DNA of 48,312 bases from a virus. The stretch lies in IMG/VR virus record IMGVR_UViG_3300027706_000012, positions 1 through 48,312 of that record; one strand, written 5' to 3'. The translations under genes were made by a program, and so were the position numbers. Below the pieces are notes generated by a model that worked only from the letters and a program-made list of their open reading frames with translations, was not told the DNA's origin and ran no database searches. Each line of letters opens with the position of its first letter. The first letter of the stretch is position 1. This document shows, piece after piece, positions 7,888-14,836 of this stretch.

Positions 7888-8787
7888 ATGCAAAAACGTG
7901 TTCAAGAACTGACGCGCCATGAATGGGAGATTGCTCATCTCGTGGCGCAAGGAAAGCGGCGGCGTGAGATTGCCGCTCTCCTGTTTATTGTTCCTCAGAC
8001 GGTGAATAATCATCTGAGGAATATCTATGAAAAGTTGGGTATCGCATCCCCTGTCGAACTCGCGGTGTGGGTGATGCAACAAGTGGAAAGGACGAATGAA
8101 AAACACATGGGAGCAAATGTCTTCTCATTTTCAGATGGATCAATCTTTTTGGATGCCTATGCTGCTTACTTGAAACAACTCAAAGAGCAGTTTCCTGAGA
8201 AGGAACTGGTCGTGAACATCAGCGTGGATCTCGTTCCTGATGGAGTGGGTTATGCAGTGAGGGAAGCGCCCTCGATCTTTGTCGAGGAAGTTACGCCGGA
8301 TGGCAACAAGAAGCTGCCGTTACCTGCTCCACAATCGGGAGAGGAGAGCCTGGCTGCGCGAACGGAAATCGAGGATTTAGGTGAGAGTGTCGAATCTCTC
8401 TCTGCTGAATTGACGCCGCAAGAAGTACAACGGGCGCAAGCCACGGCGCATCGAGTGACTTCTAGCGCCCTGGCGAAAGAACTCTTTACGGATGTGAGTG
8501 AAATCATTGGCAGGCTCAAAGCTCACCTGTGTGGCGATATTGTGACGTACCTGCTCGATGACCCTGGTGTGATCCCAGAGGCTAGACGGGTAGCACGTTT
8601 GGCGATGGCCTATGATACCCAGGAGTTCATCCAGTTTCTCACCGAACTGCAACACATGGCGCGTGAACACGGCCTCGAGGCTACTCGTGATTCACTTGCT
8701 CGCTGGAAAGAGCGAGTCGAGCATCTGGAGAAGAAATTTGCTGAGATCCTCGGAGGGAATGAAGATGCCCAGACGCAGTCCTCGTAA
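7888..8787 (+). CDS. LuxR/GerE-type HTH regulator with unusual N-terminal HTH
   Basis: 299 residues from ATG 7888 (TTG 7846 and GTG 7873 are alternatives in frame). Residues about 5-60 form a GerE helix-turn-helix: LTRHEWEIAHLVAQGKRRRE, then TVNNHLRNIYEKLGI. In most LuxR-family proteins this domain is C-terminal. Here it is N-terminal, followed by about 230 residues of helical, acidic sequence without a recognisable receiver or ligand domain. Likely transcription regulator of the element. A stand-alone receiver domain sits at 22191 in the late operon. Confidence 0.7.
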   Translation: MQKRVQELTRHEWEIAHLVAQGKRRREIAALLFIVPQTVNNHLRNIYEKLGIASPVELAVWVMQQVERTNEKHMGANVFSFSDGSIFLDAYAAYLKQLKEQFPEKELVVNISVDLVPDGVGYAVREAPSIFVEEVTPDGNKKLPLPAPQSGEESLAARTEIEDLGESVESLSAELTPQEVQRAQATAHRVTSSALAKELFTDVSEIIGRLKAHLCGDIVTYLLDDPGVIPEARRVARLAMAYDTQEFIQFLTELQHMAREHGLEATRDSLARWKERVEHLEKKFAEILGGNEDAQTQSS

Positions 8788-9127
8788 ACTCGGCAAACAA
8801 CAACGCAGGCAAGAGCGCCGCATCGAGCAAAGAATCCCCACAACCGAGAAGCTGATGAAAGCGTTACAAGCGTCGGGCGCTCCGACCTGGATGATTGAAT
8901 GCGCCCGTATCGGCTACTATGACGAGTGGAAATCGACCCTGGCCCTTCCACTCAAGCAACTCGTCGATGATGCTCGTGCCAATGGCCTTACGGAAGTTGC
9001 AGAGCGGGCGATTAATGGAGACTTCGACGGGCAGGATTGGGAAGCTGATGAGTGGCGCGAGAGTCCTGAAGGCCGGGCAACCTTTCAAGCGTTCATGGAC
9101 AGTATTGGGAAAGAGAAGCAGCCATAA
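8765..9127 (+). CDS. Small basic protein of unknown function
   Basis: 120 residues from ATG 8765, chosen for the GGAGGG 8 bases upstream; it overlaps the regulator gene. Very basic N-terminus (MPRRSPRKLGKQQRRQERR), then helical sequence. Last gene of the early operon. Confidence 0.6.
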   Translation: MPRRSPRKLGKQQRRQERRIEQRIPTTEKLMKALQASGAPTWMIECARIGYYDEWKSTLALPLKQLVDDARANGLTEVAERAINGDFDGQDWEADEWRESPEGRATFQAFMDSIGKEKQP

Positions 9128-9450
9128 AGTGTTTGCCTGCTCTGTTTATACTAAAGGTGCAGACGGACAACGGCATACCTCTCCCCCGAGTTGGAGTGAC
9201 GCCCAACTCATCCATCCTTTCCAATCGAATCCTCGTATCCTTTCCCCCTCGGTCGGCCAGATTCGTTGTACCCCCTCGGCGAATCTGGCTCCCTCTTTCT
9301 TTCTCATGTAGGAGACGGCACTTCTCTGGCTCAGCTTAGTGTCCAGGCAGAGCTTTTGCGCTACGCCTCGAATCGAGCCAGGTTCGCGCTTGTCTCCTGC
9401 GCCTTTTCTGGCAGGTTGTTGTTATATTATTTGAAACAAGGAAACAGAGT
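9128..9450. other. Intergenic region, 323 bases
   Basis: Open frames here are short, low-quality and without ribosome sites. A TATATT box near 9430 could belong to a promoter for the gene at 9451. Nothing else stands out. Confidence 0.4.
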
Positions 9451-9960
9451 ATGTCTCTCTTTAGAAAAAAGCCGGTAGTTGTTGAAGCTGCCCAATGGTT
9501 CAAAGTTGGCGATCATCCAAAGGTTCGCCATTTTACCGATCCACAAAATCGGACGCTCGAGGGAATAGTGTATGCTGCTCAGATCTGCGAGCATTGCGAG
9601 AAACGCAAAGGGGAGCATGGTTGGATAAGTACCCTGGAAGGCGGGCATATCGTTTGCCCTGGCGATTGGATTATCACAGGTGTGGCAGGAGAGTTCTATC
9701 CCTGCAAGCCGGATATCTTCAAGCAGACCTATGAACCGTTTGATGAGCCTCAGCACCAGGCGCGTCGATTTCTCCTTCACCGGCTGGAAGATGTGACGGG
9801 CATTTCCGGTACGGGTGTGATTGCCATTGGCACCCAATATGAACACCTGGTTACTCTGTACTGGCCCTCATCTCGAAGTGTGGCGATCTTCCCCTCCCTC
9901 GAGGAACTGGTGAAGGTGCATGGGCATGGTGGGAAAACGGTCATTCGCTGGCTGGATTAA
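9451..9960 (+). CDS. Phage accessory protein (two small conserved segments)
   Basis: 169 residues, AAGGAAAC before the ATG. The opening FRKKPVVVEAAQW and the segment PGDWIITGVAGEFYPCKPDI are familiar from many actinophage and firmicute phage hypothetical proteins. The C-terminal part (EDVTGISGTGVIAIG, then KVHGHGGKTVIRWLD) is another small module often found alone in phages. Fused here. Function unknown in the family as far as I know. Confidence 0.65.
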   Translation: MSLFRKKPVVVEAAQWFKVGDHPKVRHFTDPQNRTLEGIVYAAQICEHCEKRKGEHGWISTLEGGHIVCPGDWIITGVAGEFYPCKPDIFKQTYEPFDEPQHQARRFLLHRLEDVTGISGTGVIAIGTQYEHLVTLYWPSSRSVAIFPSLEELVKVHGHGGKTVIRWLD

Positions 9961-10082
9961 GTTGGTTATAAAATAACAGGAAAATTACAACAAGCAAGCA
10001 ATGATGGCCTCTCTGGTATAACAGAAAGAGAACCTTCTTTTTTGTGTATGCTCTCTAATAGACTTTTCTAGTTTTAAGTGGC

Positions 10083-10111
10083 TTGTGAAGCGGGTTCAAA
10101 TGTGATATACT
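10083..10111 (+). promoter_or_regulatory. Promoter of the serine recombinase gene
   Basis: TTGTGA (10083-10088), 17-base spacer, TATACT (10106-10111). A GTAAC...GTTAC dyad follows in the leader, and CAGTAACC recurs near 10185, which could be operator or recombination-site half-sites. Confidence 0.55.
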
Positions 10112-10161
10112 GTCCAGTAACCACCCCGTTACCGGACATGAAAGAGAGGTTCAGCAGGTTA

Positions 10162-11010
10162 ATGGACAAAACTGCGGGAAATCGTACAGTAACCTCTCGC
10201 GCCAAAAACACGAAGTCTGCTGCTCAGAAGTCGCTTCCATCCTTGCGTGTGGCCTGTTATTTGCGTGTGTCCACAGAAGATCAAGCCGAAAGCGGGTTAG
10301 GGATTGCCGCTCAGCGCACGCGCTGTTATGCGATGGCGGAAGTCAAAGGGTGGCCGCGCCCTATTCCCTATTCCGATGAAGGGATTAGCGGAACCAAAGA
10401 AGTCAGCGGTCGCCCTTCGCTGCGCCGTTTGCTCGAAGATGTGCATGCTGGGAATATCGACGCCGTGATTATTCTTTCACTGGATCGGCTTGGTCGTAAG
10501 ACCAGGTTGGTTCTTGACCTGGTTGAAGAGTTAACCGCTGCTGGCGTCAATTTGATTTCCTGTAAGGAATCATTGGATACCAGTACACCACAAGGTCAAT
10601 TTGTGTTGACCATGTTCGCGGCGCTGGCCCAGCTCGAACGAGACATTACGGTGCAGCGAACGACTGATGCTCTGGCCGAGCGAGGCAAGCGTGATGGTGA
10701 AAAGGGTGGCCGGGTTCCCTATGGCTATCGGCGCATCTTTGAGGTACGAGAAGAGAAGCGTGTATGTGTTGGTGTGGAGATTGATGAGGAGCAGGCGAAA
10801 GTAGTGAAGCGTATTATCTCGATGGATAAGCGCGGGTTGTCTCTGCGCGAGATTGCTTCTCGTTTGAATGAGCAGCAGATTACTGGGCCTCGTGGTGGAA
10901 AGTGGTATGCCAGTTCGGTGGATACGATCTTGAAGAATCTGCCGATGTACCGAGGGGGTAAACGTGGAGCCAGTCAAGTACGCTGGCCTGCGATTCTCAA
11001 GGCATCATAA
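10162..11010 (+). CDS. Serine site-specific recombinase (resolvase/invertase type)
   Basis: 282 residues from ATG 10162; ATG 10138 is possible. The N-terminal catalytic domain is clear: VACYLRVSTEDQAESG with nucleophile S37, then DEGISGTKEVSGRPSLRR and DAVIILSLDRLGR, plus the long helix containing GQFVLTMFAALAQLERD. A short recombinase DNA-binding region (PYGYRR, ITGPRGGKWYASSVDTILKN) follows. The protein stops before the zinc-ribbon and coiled-coil parts of large serine integrases (usually 450 or more residues). Dimer resolution or inversion is therefore more likely than integration. Repeated GTAAC sequences in its leader could be its site. Confidence 0.85.
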   Translation: MDKTAGNRTVTSRAKNTKSAAQKSLPSLRVACYLRVSTEDQAESGLGIAAQRTRCYAMAEVKGWPRPIPYSDEGISGTKEVSGRPSLRRLLEDVHAGNIDAVIILSLDRLGRKTRLVLDLVEELTAAGVNLISCKESLDTSTPQGQFVLTMFAALAQLERDITVQRTTDALAERGKRDGEKGGRVPYGYRRIFEVREEKRVCVGVEIDEEQAKVVKRIISMDKRGLSLREIASRLNEQQITGPRGGKWYASSVDTILKNLPMYRGGKRGASQVRWPAILKAS

Positions 11011-11032
11011 GTAAGAGGGGGAAATCAAGGGG

Positions 11033-11207
11033 ATGTTCAAGGTACTTCGACAATTTGGTATTACGTCTGCTGACGACGTGAGTGCATTGAAGTTTATCGA
11101 CTTTGGGCGGCTCAATTGTCGGGGCCTGGTTCGTGCATCTATCGCATGCTGAACAAGCCAGGCTGCTTGCACAGATGCAGGAATTAGTGAAGTCATCAAG
11201 CGAGTGA
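11033..11207 (+). pseudogene. Possible small gene interrupted by a frameshift
   Basis: An ATG at 11033 after AAGGGG opens MFKVLRQFGITSADDVSALK. That frame stops at 11152 with poor sequence, while another frame continues as protein-like VGAWFVHLSHAEQARLLAQM to a TGA at 11205. A frameshifted reading frame of about 57 residues would join them. Could be a relic or a sequencing error. The 406-base gap 11011-11416 otherwise holds two terminators. Confidence 0.3.
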
Positions 11208-11234
11208 CTTGCCCTTGCCAGTAGAATGAATACT

Positions 11235-11259
11235 GAATGAGACCTCGTAGGTCTCATTC
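11235..11259 (+). terminator. Terminator-like hairpin
   Basis: 10-bp perfect stem (11235-11244 with 11250-11259), loop TCGTA, followed by a T-rich stretch. Ends the recombinase transcript. Confidence 0.6.
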
Positions 11260-11298
11260 GTTCTTTGTACATTTAACCGAGCACAAGGCAAAACGTCA

Positions 11299-11345
11299 CC
11301 AGCCAGGCCAGGGACTTCAGAAGTTCCCTGGCCTGGCTGGTTTTT
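11299..11345 (+). terminator. Strong intrinsic terminator
   Basis: A 16-bp perfect outer stem, extended inward with one bulge, is followed by TTTTT at 11341-11345. It insulates the late operon from upstream transcription. Confidence 0.8.
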
Positions 11346-11416
11346 GGGGATAGGGGGCTATACTAAGATAGACGCACAACCTTCGCTTTGATAAAATCTC
11401 CAGGGAGATCTCCCTT

Positions 11417-13156
11417 ATGCCCCTTCTCAAAAATCCGTTCAAGCGCACTCCTAAACCTTCACTCGATCTGAATGCGCCCTTTGCCGATGTTGATCCAATC
11501 GAACATATTTCCAACTCGTTCACCGGCTACGTGCTTCGTCATCCAGAGCAGGCCCAGGACTTATATAACCGTATTTCGCCAACCTCGCCCACGCACGAAA
11601 ACGCGATCTCGGTTTTACGTTCCTCACTGACTGAAGATCCGGATACCACGATGAGGATATGGGAGCAAATCAATCCAACGGCCTTCTCATCCTCTCCGAC
11701 GCAGGAAGATTGGTACTGGGGTCGGCTTGCAACTGGTGGTGAGGAAGATTATTACTGGCGTAGGCTCTCGGACAACTGGTATCAAAAGGACGTTATTCCC
11801 AGCACCTTCTTAGAAATCTTAAACAGTTGTTACGAGGCGTATAACGCTAATCCGCTCGCGCAGGCCATTATCGAAATCACCGTCTCGTTCGTGGTAGGCC
11901 AGGGTATCAAGCCCGTTGCGAAAACCAAAAAGGTGCAGAAGCTGATAGATGCTTTTTGGAACGATCCTGATAACCATATGGATTCCCGCGTCGAGGACAT
12001 CTGCCGCGAATTGTCCTTATATGGCGAAATCTACGTGCGCTACTTCGTGAACCGCTATGATGGCTCGGTCAAAATCCGGCTTGTTGATCCGGCATTGATC
12101 GACCAGGTTGAGACCGATCCCGATGATATCGAGAAACACCTGCGCTATCATAGGCGTCCCATAGGTCCTTCTCCAACGCAAACCTATGACGCCACCGCCA
12201 ACACGCTCAACCCTGCTGTCTTCAAAAGCACCAATGGCTCCGCGCAAAGCAATGGCAGCTATGGCCTCAACATTGATAAAGCTTCTTTGAGCGGGCAGAA
12301 TCCGGCTGACCCGACCATGCAAGGCGACTGGTTCAAGGCTGGCGAGGAAGTGCAGCAGTTCGCCATTAATAAAGTCTCCAATGCCAAACGCGGCAAATCC
12401 GACTTAGCGACCTTGCTCCCCTGGCTGCGCCGTTACAAGGACTGGCTGACCGACCGTGTTCGCATCAACAAATATAAGGGGGCCTTCCTGTGGGATGTCC
12501 AACTGATAGGAGCGGACGCCAAAACGATTAAACGAAAGCAGATGGACTACAGCTATCCCCCTGAGCCTGGCTCCGTGATTATCCACAACGAAGCCGAAAA
12601 GTGGACTGCTGTACAGCCAAGCATCAACGCCAACGATGCCAAAGAAGACGGACGCGCCATCAAGCTGATGGTGGCTCTTGGCGCAACTATTCCAGAACAC
12701 TACTTATCCGACGGGGATAACAACAATAGAGCTACAGCCACGCAGATGGGGCTGCCAACGTTCCTCAAGTTCAAACGCAGGCAGAAAATCCTGGCGATTA
12801 TCCTGCGCGCCATCCTGGATCGCGTTCTCAAGGAAGCGCAAAAAGTGGGCAAGCTCGCCGCCTCGGTGGATATCGCCAGCGCCTATGACCTTATCTTCCC
12901 CGAGTTCGACCATGAAGACAATCAAGAACTCGGCATGGCCGTTAGCTACTTGATGGGCGGGCTGACTCAAGCAAGGCAGCAGGGATGGATTAGCGATGAG
13001 ACGGCTGCCGGTATCCTCTTCCAATTCTGCGGCCTGGAAGTCGATGTGAAGTCCGAAATCGAGAAAGCGCGAGCAGAAGCTGCCCTCAAAGAAAAGCCCT
13101 CGCATGCACCAGCTTCTCCACCATCGTCACAAGAAGGAGCAAATCAGGATGGCTAG
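11417..13156 (+). CDS. Phage portal protein
   Basis: 579 residues; GGGAGA lies 10 or so bases before the ATG. Portal features: an N-terminal disordered region, then YNANPLAQAIIEITVSFVVG, a stretch of strands with LSLYGEIYVRYF and IRLVDPALIDQVETDPDD, and a long C-terminal helical wing. Portals form the 12-mer ring through which DNA enters the capsid. First gene of the late operon, directly upstream of small unknown genes and the protease-capsid fusion. The C-terminus ends in a Ser/Pro-rich tail. Confidence 0.8.
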   Translation: MPLLKNPFKRTPKPSLDLNAPFADVDPIEHISNSFTGYVLRHPEQAQDLYNRISPTSPTHENAISVLRSSLTEDPDTTMRIWEQINPTAFSSSPTQEDWYWGRLATGGEEDYYWRRLSDNWYQKDVIPSTFLEILNSCYEAYNANPLAQAIIEITVSFVVGQGIKPVAKTKKVQKLIDAFWNDPDNHMDSRVEDICRELSLYGEIYVRYFVNRYDGSVKIRLVDPALIDQVETDPDDIEKHLRYHRRPIGPSPTQTYDATANTLNPAVFKSTNGSAQSNGSYGLNIDKASLSGQNPADPTMQGDWFKAGEEVQQFAINKVSNAKRGKSDLATLLPWLRRYKDWLTDRVRINKYKGAFLWDVQLIGADAKTIKRKQMDYSYPPEPGSVIIHNEAEKWTAVQPSINANDAKEDGRAIKLMVALGATIPEHYLSDGDNNNRATATQMGLPTFLKFKRRQKILAIILRAILDRVLKEAQKVGKLAASVDIASAYDLIFPEFDHEDNQELGMAVSYLMGGLTQARQQGWISDETAAGILFQFCGLEVDVKSEIEKARAEAALKEKPSHAPASPPSSQEGANQDG

Positions 13157-13433
13157 AACTACCGGGCCGCAAGGTGGCATCGGTGGCGGCATCGGCGGTA
13201 ATGCTGATTACCTGGTTCCATCGTGGGCGATGACCGAATCACCCGCGCCCCTGCCGACAACGCAACCGGCTCCCCCTGGCATTGTCTCAGGCAGTGGCAC
13301 CCCTCACACTTCCTCGCGCTCTCGCGGCCATCACGCGACCCGCGCCCACAAACCCAAAAAGCCGCCGAAGCCACATCATCCCCCGAAGCCCAAAAAGGAT
13401 CTCCCTCCAGGTATCGAGGAACAATCTTTCTAA
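13149..13433 (+). CDS. Small Gly/Pro/Lys/His-rich protein
   Basis: 94 residues from ATG 13149, overlapping the portal stop by 8 bases, with AAGGAGC upstream. Low-complexity: glycine-rich start (GGIGGGIGG), then a Pro-Lys-His tail (KPKKPPKPHHPPKPKKD). Probably disordered and cationic; might bind DNA or coat the capsid interior. No family. Confidence 0.5.
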   Translation: MARTTGPQGGIGGGIGGNADYLVPSWAMTESPAPLPTTQPAPPGIVSGSGTPHTSSRSRGHHATRAHKPKKPPKPHHPPKPKKDLPPGIEEQSF

Positions 13434-13475
13434 ATCTAATCATCTAACCAGTCAGAAGGGAATAGCCAGTTAGTT

Positions 13476-13862
13476 ATGCCGCTTGATAACCCGCAAAAGA
13501 TTGCGCACATACAGCAGGTGGTGAACCGGAGCTTTGCAGGCCGGACGAAAACCGTGGTGGTGGTCTATCTCTCCGGGGGTGTGTATTCGTATGTGCCGCT
13601 GTCGTGTATCTTCCGGCCAGAGCAGATAGTTGATCCGCAGGTGGCGAATGCAAGCGGTGGGCCGCCACAGATGAACGCGGATTATCAGCTTCTCGCGCCA
13701 CTGGGAACGAACTTCACCGGCGCGGTCTATGTGGCTGACACGGCAACGGCCTCGGCCTCGGCGGTGGCGGCTGCGCCCAAGTATGAGATTATCGAGGCCT
13801 TGCCCGTCGGCATTGTTCCTGGTGGAAGTCATATCCGCGTCTTGCTGCGCCGTTTGCGCTAG
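13476..13862 (+). CDS. Small structural-type protein of unknown function
   Basis: 128 residues, start at ATG 13476 without a strong ribosome site. Predicted strand-rich (TKTVVVVYLSGGVYSYVPLS; ALPVGIVPGGSHIRVLL). Position between portal and capsid genes suggests a head component. A CACAAAGAC...GTCTTTGTG inverted repeat (13880-13888, 13921-13929) lies downstream. Confidence 0.5.
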   Translation: MPLDNPQKIAHIQQVVNRSFAGRTKTVVVVYLSGGVYSYVPLSCIFRPEQIVDPQVANASGGPPQMNADYQLLAPLGTNFTGAVYVADTATASASAVAAAPKYEIIEALPVGIVPGGSHIRVLLRRLR

Positions 13863-14007
13863 CTGGCTTGCTTGAAAGACACAAAGACAACGCTGCTACT
13901 GCAGCTAGCCTATCGGCTCAGTCTTTGTGAGCGGAAGTATACTGAAGAAAACACTTCTGTATATGCTCCATACCTGATTGATCAATCACCCCAGAGGAGT
14001 AACCCCT

Positions 14008-14832
14008 TTGAATACCTCTCAATCTTCTTCTTTACAGCCCCCTGCGTACCCTTCGGTGCAGGGCCAAACGCAGCCAGATTTGAACCTGGCTGGCCTTGCC
14101 CCTGGCGCGCAGCAAACCGACCTTTCTCAGCGGGGCAATTTTGCGGACTCGATGCCGCCTCAGAATACGGCCGTACCGACCCTCAAAGATGATGGCGATG
14201 GCGATTCGATTTTCGACGATCTTCACACGATGGGCATTGACGAGAAGCTGCCCTACTTCGATCTCAATCTTGCCGGTGAGAAAGGCTTCCCAACTCCCTC
14301 GGATGTGGCGAATCCCTCTCGCTCGGATGAGATCAACACGCCCACGTTCACCGCGCCGAATTTCTCGGTGCCGGATGTCAAGCCCTTTGATCTGACTGGC
14401 CCGGGTCTCGACCACGTGCCGCCATTCCAGCCTGACCCGCATATCGGCGACTTGCTACAGTTCGATCAGCCGGAAGGCCTCGTGACGATGGCTGCTACTG
14501 ATCTCGGCCAGAACATCTTGCAGCCTGACCCGATGGCTCCCGATCTTGGCGATTATGACCGCCCTGCTGGCCTTGACATGCCCGGCATCATGACCGTTGA
14601 CCCTGCTTTGCCGGATTTGCAGAGTCCACAACTCACCCAGGACGTGCAGATGATGGACAGGCCGGGAGATCTCGCGCCTGGCGCGCTGGATGTGATGGCG
14701 CTTTCCCATACCTTCCAGCAGGTTGAGCAGAGCAATTACCCGGATGTCTTCTATGATGCCAATGGCGCAAATACGACTCGTCGCCGCCATTTTGAACTGA
14801 TGATGCGCGGACTTGGCGCAGAGGAACGTTAA
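14008..14832 (+). CDS. Proline-rich probable virion or assembly protein
   Basis: 274 residues beginning with TTG at 14008, chosen because AGAGGAG stands 8 bases before it. Dominated by Pro, Asp, Leu and Gly with repeating DLxxP-like units; likely disordered. Only the last 45 residues look folded. Placed just before the protease-capsid gene, so an assembly or internal head role is inferred. Confidence 0.55.
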   Translation: MNTSQSSSLQPPAYPSVQGQTQPDLNLAGLAPGAQQTDLSQRGNFADSMPPQNTAVPTLKDDGDGDSIFDDLHTMGIDEKLPYFDLNLAGEKGFPTPSDVANPSRSDEINTPTFTAPNFSVPDVKPFDLTGPGLDHVPPFQPDPHIGDLLQFDQPEGLVTMAATDLGQNILQPDPMAPDLGDYDRPAGLDMPGIMTVDPALPDLQSPQLTQDVQMMDRPGDLAPGALDVMALSHTFQQVEQSNYPDVFYDANGANTTRRRHFELMMRGLGAEER

Positions 14833-14836
14833 GCCT

